From: JARKQH01 sp964631605
Lineage (GTDB): Bacteria > Verrucomicrobiota > Verrucomicrobiia > Limisphaerales > UBA8199
Length of the DNA: 64,000 bases
Direction of reading: 5' to 3'
Assembly (NCBI GenBank): GCA_964631605.1
Contig: CAZVYG010000002.1
Coordinates: 81,698 to 145,697 of the forward strand
Within the stretch, counting starts at the first letter, position 1. Every line of letters starts with the position of its first letter. Below the pieces are notes generated by a model. It saw only the letters and a program-made list of their open reading frames with translations, was not told where the DNA came from and did no database searches. Positions 45,362 through 53,916 of the stretch are shown here, piece after piece. The translations under genes were made by a program, and so were the position numbers.

Positions 45362-46141
45362 ATGGCTGCAACCGACAACAAGACGCTGGCGCCGCAACGC
45401 TGGGATGCCCTTCGCGCGCTGATTCGCGAGCGGGGCGTCATTCGCGTCGAGGATTTGTGTCGGGAGCTGCGTGTGTCCGCGGCCACGGTGCGGCGGGATT
45501 TGGATGAACTGGAGCGCCGCGGCGCGATTCGCCGGGTGCATGGGGGCGCGGTCAGCGTGGAGAGCCGGCTGGATGAACCGCTGTTCGCGGACAAGCGGTC
45601 GCTGGCGGCGCGGGAAAAGCGGCGGATTGCCGAGGCGGCGGCGGGGATGGTCGGGTCCGGCGACACCATTTACCTCGACGGTGGGAGCACCGTTTTGGAA
45701 TTGGCGCGCCTGTTGCGGGACCGCACGAACCTAACGGTCGTGACCAATTCGCTGCAAGCGGCGCTGGAGCTTTCGGGGCGGGGCCCGCGCCTGATTCTCA
45801 TTGGCGGGGAGCTCCGACGTCTGTCGCAAACGCTGGTCGGGCCGCTGACGCGGCTGTTGCTGGGGGAGCTGCACCTGGACAAGGCGTTCATGGGCACGAT
45901 CGGGTTTGCGCTGGAGGAAGGTCTGACCACAACCGACCCGAGCGAAGCCTTTACCAAGCAACTGGTCATGCGCCAGGCGCGGCAGGTGATTCTGCTGGCC
46001 GACAGTTCAAAAGCCGGCAAGGTCTCCTTCGCGCGAGCCGGATCGTGGAGCGAGGTTCACGTGGTCATCACCGACCGGCAGGTGGACGGCGCTTTTGCGC
46101 GGGCGCTCGTGAAAAAAGGCCCCAAATTGCTTCGCGCTTGA
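45362..46141 (+). CDS. DeoR-family transcriptional repressor
   Basis: Transcription factor of 259 residues. The N-terminal helix-turn-helix is ALIRERGVIRVEDLCRELRVSAATVRRDLDELE with the DeoR signature RRVHGGAV; the sugar-phosphate sensor domain follows, with IYLDGGSTVLELARLL, VVTNSLQAALELS and LIGGELRRLSQTLVGP. Such proteins usually sense a phosphorylated sugar and repress its catabolic genes. The ATG at 45362 starts just before the HTH; ATG 45353 is also possible. It lies 20 bp upstream of the fused E1 gene in one operon, making a catabolic 2-oxoacid or polyol route its target. Confidence 0.93.
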   Translation: MAATDNKTLAPQRWDALRALIRERGVIRVEDLCRELRVSAATVRRDLDELERRGAIRRVHGGAVSVESRLDEPLFADKRSLAAREKRRIAEAAAGMVGSGDTIYLDGGSTVLELARLLRDRTNLTVVTNSLQAALELSGRGPRLILIGGELRRLSQTLVGPLTRLLLGELHLDKAFMGTIGFALEEGLTTTDPSEAFTKQLVMRQARQVILLADSSKAGKVSFARAGSWSEVHVVITDRQVDGAFARALVKKGPKLLRA

Positions 46142-46161
46142 CGGACGAATTTTAAACGCAC

Positions 46162-48462
46162 ATGAACAAATCACCCATCTACTTGAGCAATTCGCGGCCC
46201 CGTTTGGAGCCGTATGAAATAGACTGCGGCCGGATCCCGGCCTACACCTACAAGGGCAACCTCCAGACCGAGCTGGCGGCGGGGACGATCACCGCGGTGG
46301 AAGCGGTGGCGATCCTGGAGGACATGCTGGTCATCCGCGAGCTGGAGGAAATGATCGTCAAGCTCCGCTCCGGCGCCTATGAGCCGATCCGCGACTTCAA
46401 CTACCGGGGTCCCACCCATGTTTCCGTCGGGCAGGAAGGCACCGCGGCCGGGGCCTGCGCCGCGCTGCGGCTGGCGGACAACATCACCAGCACGCACCGG
46501 GGCCACGGGGAAAGCCTGGCCAAGGGGACGGTTGCGATTCGGCAGATGACCGAGGAACAGCTCCGCCGGCGGGTGCCCAACTGCGGCGCCAACACCCGGG
46601 AGGAGCTGGTCGAGGCCGCGCTCGAGGAGCACGTTTACCGGACGATTTGCGAGTTGTTTGGCAAGGACGACGGCTATTGCCGGGGTCGTGGCGGTTCGAT
46701 GCACATTGCGGACTTTACCGTCGGCCACCTGGGAGCCAATGCGATCGTGGGAGGCGGCGTGCCGATCGCGACGGGAGCGGCCCTGGCCAACCGCTATCTG
46801 CAGCGCGGCAATGTCGTTTGCTGCTTCGCGGGGGACGGCGCGTATGCCAACGGCGTGGTGCTCGAATCTCTCAACTTCGCCGCCCAGGCGCAGTTTACCA
46901 ATCATCTCGCGGACGTTCTGAAAGGCGGGTTGCCGATCATTTTCCTGATCTGCAACAATCACTACGGCATGACCCATCGCAGCGATGACGAGGTGATGGG
47001 AGTGGACCGGCTGGCGCGACGCGCGGCCGGTTTTGCCAACAACAACATGCATGCCGAGGTGGTCAACGGCATGAACGTCCTGGCGGTCCGCGACGCGGTG
47101 AGTCGGGCGGCCAAGCTCTGCCGCGAGGGAAAGGGCCCGGTTCTGCTGGATGTGGATTGTTACCGGTATTGGGGGCATTCGCTGAGCGATCCCCGCAACG
47201 AATACCGCACCAAAGAAGAGGAGGCAGCCTGGAAATCCATTGACGCGGTCGAGTCCTACAAGAAGGAACTGCTGGCGGCCCAGGTGCTCGATGCCGCGGG
47301 CATCGCCGCGATCGAAAAGCGGGTGGCTGAGCGCAATGCCCGTGCCGCCAAACGCGCGGCCGCGGCGGCTGACCCGGCGGCCGAGGAGGTGTTAACCTTC
47401 ATGTACACCGACACGAAGTGCGAAACCGTTCCTCCCGAATTTGCGAATCCGCCGCTGGTGGGGCCGCTGCCGGAGATCAAGCGCGTCAACGGGGAAATCA
47501 CCTACAAGGACGCGCTAAAAGAGGCGTTGGCGCAGGAGATGGCCCGGGACCGCCGCGTGATTTTCTACGGCGAGGACGTGGCGGATTACGGCGGAGCGTT
47601 CAAGGTTACCAAGGGGCTGCTCGAGGCGTTTGGACGCAGCCGGGTTTTTAACACGCCCATCAGCGAGGCCTGCATTTGCGGCACGGGCTGCGGGGCGGCC
47701 ATGAACGGCCTCCGGCCGGTGGTGGAGCTGATGTATTTTGACTTTGCGCTGATGTCGTCGGACCAGATCAGCAACCAGGCGGCGAAGTGGCATTACATGA
47801 GCGGGGCCCAAACGGAGGTGCCGCTGGTCATTCGAGCCTCAGCCGGCGCCGGCAAGGGCTATGGCGGGCAGCATTCCCAGACGCTCGAATCCATGTTCTG
47901 CCATATTCCCGGCCTGTATGTCGTTTATCCGGCAACTCCTTACGATGCCAAAGGCATGTTAAAGGCCGCCATCCGGGACAACAATCCGGTTTTGTTTGTG
48001 GAGTCCCAGGCGCTTTATGGCATGAAAGGCCCTGTGCCGGAGGGCGAGTACCTGGTTCCGCTGGGCGTGGCCGACGTGAAACTCGAGGGCAGTGACATTA
48101 CCTTGGTGGCATGGGGTCCGGTGGTGCATGACTGTCTGAAGGCCGCGGAAAAGCTAAGAGCCGAGAAAGGAGTCAGCGCCGAGGTGATTGACCTGCGCAG
48201 TCTGGTGCCGCTGGATCTGGAAACGGTGCTGCGTTCGGTGCAGAAGACGGGGCGTTGCGTCGTGGCCAGCCAGGCGGTGCACATCGGCAGTTACACCGCC
48301 GAAATTGCCTCCACGATTCAAGACGAGGCGTTCGACTACCTCGACGCGCCGGTCAAACGGGTCGGCGCCAAGAACGGCATCGCACCCCAATCCCACATTC
48401 TCGAGGCGGCCTTTCTGCCCAACGCGAACGACATCCTGGCCGCCGCCAACGCCATTCTTTAA
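46162..48462 (+). CDS. Fused E1 alpha-beta of a 2-oxoacid dehydrogenase complex
   Basis: Thiamine-diphosphate-dependent E1 of 766 residues with both subunits in one chain: the alpha part to about residue 415 and beta part from about residue 440. The alpha ThDP motif GDG...NN is FAGDGAYANGVV to IFLICNN with about 30 residues between, and HRGHGESLAKG marks the active site. The beta part has GEDVADYGGAFKVTKGL, PISEACICG and SAGAGKGYGGQHSQTLE. The segment AQFTNHLADVLKGG lengthens the spacing inside the ThDP motif. The substrate (pyruvate, acetoin or another 2-oxoacid) cannot be fixed; E2, a polyol dehydrogenase and E3 follow in the operon. Confidence 0.92.
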   Translation: MNKSPIYLSNSRPRLEPYEIDCGRIPAYTYKGNLQTELAAGTITAVEAVAILEDMLVIRELEEMIVKLRSGAYEPIRDFNYRGPTHVSVGQEGTAAGACAALRLADNITSTHRGHGESLAKGTVAIRQMTEEQLRRRVPNCGANTREELVEAALEEHVYRTICELFGKDDGYCRGRGGSMHIADFTVGHLGANAIVGGGVPIATGAALANRYLQRGNVVCCFAGDGAYANGVVLESLNFAAQAQFTNHLADVLKGGLPIIFLICNNHYGMTHRSDDEVMGVDRLARRAAGFANNNMHAEVVNGMNVLAVRDAVSRAAKLCREGKGPVLLDVDCYRYWGHSLSDPRNEYRTKEEEAAWKSIDAVESYKKELLAAQVLDAAGIAAIEKRVAERNARAAKRAAAAADPAAEEVLTFMYTDTKCETVPPEFANPPLVGPLPEIKRVNGEITYKDALKEALAQEMARDRRVIFYGEDVADYGGAFKVTKGLLEAFGRSRVFNTPISEACICGTGCGAAMNGLRPVVELMYFDFALMSSDQISNQAAKWHYMSGAQTEVPLVIRASAGAGKGYGGQHSQTLESMFCHIPGLYVVYPATPYDAKGMLKAAIRDNNPVLFVESQALYGMKGPVPEGEYLVPLGVADVKLEGSDITLVAWGPVVHDCLKAAEKLRAEKGVSAEVIDLRSLVPLDLETVLRSVQKTGRCVVASQAVHIGSYTAEIASTIQDEAFDYLDAPVKRVGAKNGIAPQSHILEAAFLPNANDILAAANAIL

Positions 48463-48470
48463 GGCTTCCC

Positions 48471-49862
48471 ATGGCTACTCCCATCATCATGCCCAAGTTC
48501 GGGCAAATGACCGAAGAAAGCGCCATTGTCGAGTGGTGCAAGAAAGAGGGCGACCCGGTGGCCAAGGGCGACATTTTGTTCACCGTCGAGACCGATAAGT
48601 CGGTCATGGAAGTCGAGAGTTTCGAGGCGGGCACACTGCTCAAGATTCTGGTGAAGCCTGGAGTCAGCGTGCCGGTCCAAAGCACGGTGGGTTTTTTGGG
48701 CCAGCCCGGGGAAGCCATCCCGCAGGTGGCCGCCCCCCCTGCCCCGCCTGCCGTAGCGGATTCCAAGGCTGCGCCGAAGTCTGCCGAGGTTCAGGCTGCG
48801 CCGGCAAGGACAGCCTTGCCATCGGCGGCCGCGCCCGCCCCGAGCCCGGTGCAGGGTTCCAAGTTCGAGGTTCAAGGTTCGAGGTTCGCGCCGCCCCCCG
48901 CCCCGCCGCTGGCGCCAGGGCGGCTCCGCATCAGCCCCCGCGCCGCCGCGCTGGCTCGAAATGCGGTGATTGATCCCAAACGAATCACCGGCTCGGGCCC
49001 CGGCGGACGCATCGTCGAGAAGGATGTTCGCGCCTATCTTCAGGCGAAGGGCTATGACCGGTTGCGGATTTCCCCCGCTGCCAAACAAATTGCATCGGCC
49101 AACCAGCTCGACATCCTTGCCATTCAGGGCACCGGTGACGGGGGCCGCATCACGGTGGCGGATGTCGAACGGGCGCTGGCCGAACGGCCCAAGCCGATGA
49201 GCCGGATGCGGCAAATCATTGCGCAGCGTCTCACCCAGAGTGTGGTTACCGCCCCCCACTTTTTCGTCACCGTTGAGGTGGACATGACCGAGTTGACAGG
49301 TTTTCGGGCGCGTCTGAAGGAGGCCGGGGCCCCTTACACCGTAACTGATTTCATTTCGCAGGCGGTGGTGCTCACGCTCAAGGAGTTTCCCGACCTCAAC
49401 AGTTCGACCGATGGCCAGAGCGTTCGTTGGAACAGCCGCGTTCACCTTGGTCTGGCCGTGTCGCTCGAACAGGGGCTGGTGGTGCCGGTGATTCGCGACG
49501 CCGACCAGTTGACGCTGGCGGAGATCAACGCCCGGTCCAGGGAATTGGCGGAGAAAGCGCGCGCCGGGAAGCTGGGTCCGGACGAGATGACCGGCAGCAC
49601 CTTCACCATCTCAAACATGGGCATGCTGGACGTGGAGAATTTCACGGCCATCATCAACCCGGGTGAAGCCGCCATTCTGGCCGTCTCCAGCACCGTGCGG
49701 AAGCCCGTGGTTCGGGAAGAGAAGATTGTGATTCGCTCGGTGATGAAGATGACACTCTCGTCGGATCACCGGCTGATTGACGGCGCGATGGCTGCGCGGT
49801 TTATCAATGCGATCAAACACAAACTTGAGAACCTTGAACTTTGGAAGCTGCTGACGGCCTGA
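48471..49862 (+). CDS. Dihydrolipoamide acyltransferase (E2) with two peripheral-subunit-binding domains
   Basis: Core acyltransferase of 463 residues. One lipoyl domain (lipoyl Lys K43 in VETDKSVMEV) is followed by a Pro/Ala linker with the insertion VQGSKFEVQGSRF, then two peripheral-subunit-binding domains (RISPRAAALARNAVIDPKRI and RISPAAKQIASANQLDILAI, each with 'GTG/GSG..GRI'), and the catalytic domain with SSDHRLIDGAMAARF supplying the active His. Two binding domains in one E2 is uncommon and could bind both E1 and E3. Starts 8 bp after the E1 gene; the ATG at 48471 begins the lipoyl domain. Confidence 0.92.
   Translation: MATPIIMPKFGQMTEESAIVEWCKKEGDPVAKGDILFTVETDKSVMEVESFEAGTLLKILVKPGVSVPVQSTVGFLGQPGEAIPQVAAPPAPPAVADSKAAPKSAEVQAAPARTALPSAAAPAPSPVQGSKFEVQGSRFAPPPAPPLAPGRLRISPRAAALARNAVIDPKRITGSGPGGRIVEKDVRAYLQAKGYDRLRISPAAKQIASANQLDILAIQGTGDGGRITVADVERALAERPKPMSRMRQIIAQRLTQSVVTAPHFFVTVEVDMTELTGFRARLKEAGAPYTVTDFISQAVVLTLKEFPDLNSSTDGQSVRWNSRVHLGLAVSLEQGLVVPVIRDADQLTLAEINARSRELAEKARAGKLGPDEMTGSTFTISNMGMLDVENFTAIINPGEAAILAVSSTVRKPVVREEKIVIRSVMKMTLSSDHRLIDGAMAARFINAIKHKLENLELWKLLTA
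48855..48888 (+). repeat. ggttc-type microrepeat inside the E2 linker
   Basis: An irregular tandem of the unit aaggttcgaggttc (ggttccaagttcgaggttcaaggttcgagg) is translated as GSKFEVQGSRF in the flexible linker of E2. The same kind of unit occurs in noncoding DNA of related genomes (from memory). Confidence 0.6.
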
Positions 49863-49872
49863 GCAGCGGAGC

Positions 49873-51114
49873 ATGGCGGCGACTCCCCAAACCTTTGTCG
49901 GTTTCGGCTTTGGCGCCATCCAGAGCGGTTTGTTTCTGTATGAGGCCTTCCGTTCGGGCAACTTCCAGCGCCTGGTGGTGGCCGAAATCGTGTCGCGGAC
50001 GGTGGAAGCCGTGCGTCGCGCCGGCGGCGTGTACCGCGTCAATATCGCCACCCGCAGCGGCATCGAGACCGTGGAGGTTCGGGGAGTGGAGATCTTCAAT
50101 CCAGCGGTGTCTGAAGACGCCCGGAGCCTGGCCGCCGCGCTGGCTGAGGCTTCGGAGATAGCCACCGCGCTGCCCAGTGTTGAGTTCTACGACCGCGGCG
50201 AGCCGTCGGTGGCCCGGCTGCTTGCAGGCGCAATCGAGGAAAAACTCCGCCACACGGACCTGCCGTCTTGTGTCATCTACACCGCTGAAAACCATAATCA
50301 TGCGGCTGAAATCCTCGAGGGTCTCTGCCACCATCACCGGCAGGGCTCAGGCTCACGGGCGGGGTTGGCAGTCCAGGGCTCAAGGCGAGTCCAATTCCTC
50401 AATACAGTTATCGGCAAAATGAGTGGGGTGGTCAGCGGCGCGGGCCTTGCCTCGTTGGCACCCGATTTGCCCCAGGCCTTTCTGGTCGAGGAATTCAACC
50501 GGATTCTCATTTCGCGCATCACGCTGCCGGATTTCAGGCGCGGAATCACCGTATTTGTCGAAAAGCCGGACTTGGTCCCCTTTGAAGAAGCCAAACTGTA
50601 CGGCCACAACGCGGTTCACGCGCTGCTGGGATTCCTGGCCAGACGAAAAGGCTATGAGCTGATGTCGGAGGTGGGCAGGGACGCGCAGCTTATGAACCTC
50701 GGGCGAGACGCCTTTCTGGAGGAATCGGGGGCGCCGCTGATAGCGCGCCACGGCGGTTTGGACCCGCTGTTTACTCCCGCCGGTTACCGCGCCTACGCGG
50801 AGGATTTGCTGGAGCGCATGACCAATCCCCACTTGCGGGATCGTGTTGAACGCGTTATCCGCGACCCGCGGCGCAAACTGGGTTGGGAGGACCGGCTGGT
50901 TGGCACCATGCGGCTGGCGCTGGACGCGGGCGTGCGGCCCTGGCGTTTCGCGCTCGGGGTGGCCGCCGCGCTGGAGACGATTGCCGGCGGTGAGGACGCC
51001 CGCGCGACGCTGGCGGAACTGTGGCCGGGACGGGACGAGCCGCCCGGACGCAAAGCCGAGCTGTGCGACCTGGTGGTTGAGGCGCAACACAAACTAAAGT
51101 CGGAATTCAGTTAA
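49873..51114 (+). CDS. Mannitol-dehydrogenase-family (MtlD-like) oxidoreductase
   Basis: NAD(P)-dependent polyol or polyol-phosphate dehydrogenase of 413 residues. The Rossmann start is FVGFGFGAIQSGLFLYEAF with YRVNIATR and the family core TVIGKMSGVV; the C-terminal all-helical domain has KLYGHNAVHALLGFLARRKG, which contains the conserved Lys and a His. It probably belongs with mannitol-1-phosphate 5-dehydrogenase. Residues about 160-172 (GSGSRAGLAVQGSR) look like an insertion before VQFLNTVIGK. It lies 10 bp after E2 and 67 bp before E3. The substrate is inferred only from family. Confidence 0.82.
   Translation: MAATPQTFVGFGFGAIQSGLFLYEAFRSGNFQRLVVAEIVSRTVEAVRRAGGVYRVNIATRSGIETVEVRGVEIFNPAVSEDARSLAAALAEASEIATALPSVEFYDRGEPSVARLLAGAIEEKLRHTDLPSCVIYTAENHNHAAEILEGLCHHHRQGSGSRAGLAVQGSRRVQFLNTVIGKMSGVVSGAGLASLAPDLPQAFLVEEFNRILISRITLPDFRRGITVFVEKPDLVPFEEAKLYGHNAVHALLGFLARRKGYELMSEVGRDAQLMNLGRDAFLEESGAPLIARHGGLDPLFTPAGYRAYAEDLLERMTNPHLRDRVERVIRDPRRKLGWEDRLVGTMRLALDAGVRPWRFALGVAAALETIAGGEDARATLAELWPGRDEPPGRKAELCDLVVEAQHKLKSEFS
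50341..50390 (+). repeat. Repeat-derived in-frame insertion in the polyol dehydrogenase
   Basis: cagggctcaggctcacg and ccagggctcaaggcgag are near-copies separated by about 20 bases and lie where the family core sequence should be continuous. They encode GSGSRAGLAVQGSR, similar in composition to the VQGS repeat in E2. Confidence 0.45.
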
Positions 51115-51181
51115 CTCTCCGCGGCGCGGGCGGGCCTGCTGTTCGCCCGGACGCGGCAACCGCAACAACAAAGCAATTGAT

Positions 51182-52567
51182 ATGGAACACTTCGATCTGG
51201 TCGTTATTGGCGCCGGGCCCGGCGGCTATCCAGCCGCCATCCGCGGCGCGCAACTCGGGGCCTCGGTTGCCCTGGTGGAAAAGGAGCAACTGGGGGGCAC
51301 CTGCCTCAATTGGGGCTGTATTCCAACCAAAACACTGATTGCGGCCGCGGACACCTTTGCCCAAATCAAACATGCCGGGGCCTTGGGCATCCGCGTGCAG
51401 AATGCGTCGGTGGACTACGCGGCCCTGATTGCTCACAAGAACCAGGTCGTTCGCCAGCTTCAAACCGGGATCAAGCAACTGCTCGCTGGAAATGGGGTCA
51501 AACTCTTTACCGGCAGCGCCGCGTTCAAAGACCGCCAAACCCTGTCGCTGGGGGACAGCACTCTGCTGGGGGCCAAAAAAATCATCCTGGCCACGGGTTC
51601 GACCTCCGCCCTGCCTGGTTTCCTGCCGCGGCATCCGCGCGTGGTTGAGAGCCGGGCGTTTCTCGCTAGAACCGAATTGCCTGAAACGATGCTGGTTTTG
51701 GGAGGCGGATTCATCGGCTGCGAGCTGGCCTGCATGGCGGCCCTGCTGGGCGTGAAGGTGACCCTCGTCGAACTGCTCGCGGACATCCTCCTGCTCCTGG
51801 ACGCGGACGTTCGCCGCGAGGTCCGAACGGCCATGGAGAAGAACCTTGGAATCCGGATCCTCACGGGCAAAGCCCTTGAGGATATTGAGGCTGACGAGGA
51901 CGCCGTGCGGGGCCGGTTTGGCGACGAGACGTTGCGGGCCGATCTCCTGCTCAGCGCCGTGGGGCGAAAACCCGTCACGACCGGCCTGGAACTCCGGAAC
52001 GCCGGACTCGAAACCAACGAGCAGGGCTTCATCCCCGCGGACGCCTGTTGCCGCACCCGCGTTCCCTCGATCTTCGCCATTGGCGATGTCACCGGCAAAA
52101 CTCAACTGGCTCACTACGCCACCGCCCAGGGCCTTTGCGCCGCCGAAAACGCCGTCGCCGCCAGGCCCAGAAGCCACGAAACCCTCGTCCCCAATGTGAT
52201 TTTCACCGCGCCCGAAATCGGGACGGTCGGCCTGAGCGAAGAGGAGGCCAGGAAACTTCAGCGTCCGGTCAAGACCGGAAAATTTCGCTTTGCCGCGCTG
52301 GGCAAGGCGCTGGCCACCGGCCAAACAGCCGGTTTTGTCAAATGGATTGCTGACGCGACGACGGACCAACTGCTGGGCGCGGCCGCGGTGGGGCCGCACG
52401 CGACGGAACTGATTGCGGAGGCGGCCGCGGCGATTCGGGGGGAGTTTACCGCCTGCGAGCTCGGTCGCACGATTCACGCGCATCCGACGTTCAGCGAAGC
52501 CTGGATGGAAGCGGCTCACACCCTGCATGGGGAGGCAATCCACGCCCCGCCCAGACGCAAACCCTGA
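51182..52567 (+). CDS. lpdA: Dihydrolipoyl dehydrogenase (E3)
   Basis: FAD-dependent E3 of 461 residues that re-oxidises dihydrolipoamide with NAD+. FAD site GAGPGGYPAAIRGAQLG, redox-active disulfide GGTCLNWGCIPTK, NAD site LGGGFIGCELACMAALLGVKV, FAD-binding FAIGDVTGKTQLAHYA and the C-terminal His-Glu pair in HAHPTFSEAWMEA are all intact. It closes the operon after E1, E2 and the polyol dehydrogenase, giving a self-contained complex. Spacing of 67 bp from the preceding gene includes no clear terminator. Confidence 0.95.
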   Translation: MEHFDLVVIGAGPGGYPAAIRGAQLGASVALVEKEQLGGTCLNWGCIPTKTLIAAADTFAQIKHAGALGIRVQNASVDYAALIAHKNQVVRQLQTGIKQLLAGNGVKLFTGSAAFKDRQTLSLGDSTLLGAKKIILATGSTSALPGFLPRHPRVVESRAFLARTELPETMLVLGGGFIGCELACMAALLGVKVTLVELLADILLLLDADVRREVRTAMEKNLGIRILTGKALEDIEADEDAVRGRFGDETLRADLLLSAVGRKPVTTGLELRNAGLETNEQGFIPADACCRTRVPSIFAIGDVTGKTQLAHYATAQGLCAAENAVAARPRSHETLVPNVIFTAPEIGTVGLSEEEARKLQRPVKTGKFRFAALGKALATGQTAGFVKWIADATTDQLLGAAAVGPHATELIAEAAAAIRGEFTACELGRTIHAHPTFSEAWMEAAHTLHGEAIHAPPRRKP

Positions 52568-52632
52568 TTCCCGGGTGGAGGGCAGGCCGCGCTCCGCCGG
52601 GCTTTGATGAAGCGGCGCCGGGGCGGCGCGGC

Positions 52633-52917
52633 CTAACTTACGGGCACCAGCGAAACCCGTTCGCCTTTGTCACTGCGGGTGACCCCCTGGGCTTTGGGGT
52701 CAAGAGTCAGAACGTTATCCACCAGAAAGGCGTAACGATGATGCCCGTGTTTCAGTTCGACGGTGAGCAGCCACGAGCGATCAGGCATTTGCTTCATCGG
52801 ATGGGACGAAGGGTTCCACTGGTTGAAGTCGCCCACCAGGCTGACGCTTTTGGCCTGGGGCGCATGACAGATGAAATTGATCGCGCGAAGCGGTTTACGG
52901 TAATCGGACCACGACAT
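52633..52917 (-). CDS. Stand-alone CBM48 (glycogen-binding) domain protein
   Basis: The 94-residue protein is a single AMPK-type CBM48 domain. The family pattern INFICHAPQAKSVSLVGDFNQWNP, RSWLLTVELKHGHHRYAFLVD and LTLDPKA is complete. Such domains bind starch or glycogen in branching and debranching enzymes; here no catalytic domain is attached. It may target or regulate glycogen metabolism through partners, in line with glgC at 33.7 kb. It is on the opposite strand to the dehydrogenase operon and upstream of the unknown protein's gene end. Confidence 0.85.
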   Translation of the reverse strand: MSWSDYRKPLRAINFICHAPQAKSVSLVGDFNQWNPSSHPMKQMPDRSWLLTVELKHGHHRYAFLVDNVLTLDPKAQGVTRSDKGERVSLVPVS

Positions 52918-52962
52918 AAAACTTAAGTAGCATACCCCGGGCGGGGCTTTTTGCCAGAGGGA

Positions 52963-53916
52963 TCAGCCCAGGAGGTTCTCGAGGATCATCAGCGCGGTGC
53001 GGCGCACGCGATCCGACTGGGTTTCCAGGCTGCGGTATTCCTGGACCCAATTCCCGCGCGCCTGGTGACGGTCGCGCCAGACGTTCTTGAGCACACGCTC
53101 CGTGCGCTCAACCTGCTGCATGGCGGAGGTGAGCGACTCTCCGCCTTCGGGCTGGTCGGAGATATCGCCGACGAAGAACCGGCTGATTTTCTTTCTGTGA
53201 AACACCGCCTGGAGGAGCAGGACCACGGTCTGTTCGTAGGGATACCAGCGCTGGACCAAGGAACTGCCGAGGAACCGATGCTCGATGGCGAAAAACTCGG
53301 AGCGCGGCCGCTCGGTGTACTCGCGGATTTCCCGGCCTTCGGACGGGAACCAGTTGTAAAGCAAGGCAAAGGTGCCGTAGGTGTCAATCAACTGTTTTGA
53401 ATTGCGATGGTCGGTGGCGATTTCCCCGATGCAGATGTCCTGGTTGAGTTCGAGCACGATTTCGGGCAGGTCGTGCAGGCGGTCAAGGACCTCGCGTCCG
53501 ACGGCGCTGCCATAGTTGAAATCCCCCGGAATCAGCCAATAGATATCGCCGGGACGGCCCTGTTCGTGGGCCAGGCCCAGGCCCGCGTACCACATTTGAC
53601 AGGTGTCCACGCACCAGGCATCCAGGACGTCGGAGTTCGGCTCCACCATCTGGGCGCGAAACTTCGCCAAGGCTTTGGCGCAAGCGGGAGCCCGGCAAGT
53701 CTTCTTGTCCATGACTGTAATGGGCCGGGCGTACCTGGTCCGATCATTGTTCAGCCGGGCAACCAGATGGTAAAGCGCCTCGAGGTCTGTGAAATCCCGA
53801 GGTTGCACAAAGGGGTAGATGACGACCGGATGAATTTTGGCCGAGCGGGCGGCGGACCGGGCCCTCCTCGTACCTGGGGAGGAGATTGGCGGAGAGAGTC
53901 GGGCTTTGTTGTTCAT
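52963..53916 (-). CDS. Hypothetical protein
   Basis: I do not recognise the family. The 317-residue product has a short basic, disordered N-terminus, then alternating beta/alpha pattern: IHPVVIYPFVQPRDFTDLEALYHLV, ARPITVMDKKTC, the tight turn GDIYWLIPGDFNYG, IVLELNQDICIGEIATDHRNS and a helical C-terminal half. Two short Cys patterns (KKTCRAPAC and DTCQMW) could bind metal. No signal peptide or membrane helix. The DHRNS and GDIYWLIPGD stretches look like active-site loops of a nucleotide-sugar or phospho-transfer enzyme, but this is only a guess. The ATG at 53916 is preferred. Confidence 0.6.
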   Translation of the reverse strand: MNNKARLSPPISSPGTRRARSAARSAKIHPVVIYPFVQPRDFTDLEALYHLVARLNNDRTRYARPITVMDKKTCRAPACAKALAKFRAQMVEPNSDVLDAWCVDTCQMWYAGLGLAHEQGRPGDIYWLIPGDFNYGSAVGREVLDRLHDLPEIVLELNQDICIGEIATDHRNSKQLIDTYGTFALLYNWFPSEGREIREYTERPRSEFFAIEHRFLGSSLVQRWYPYEQTVVLLLQAVFHRKKISRFFVGDISDQPEGGESLTSAMQQVERTERVLKNVWRDRHQARGNWVQEYRSLETQSDRVRRTALMILENLLG

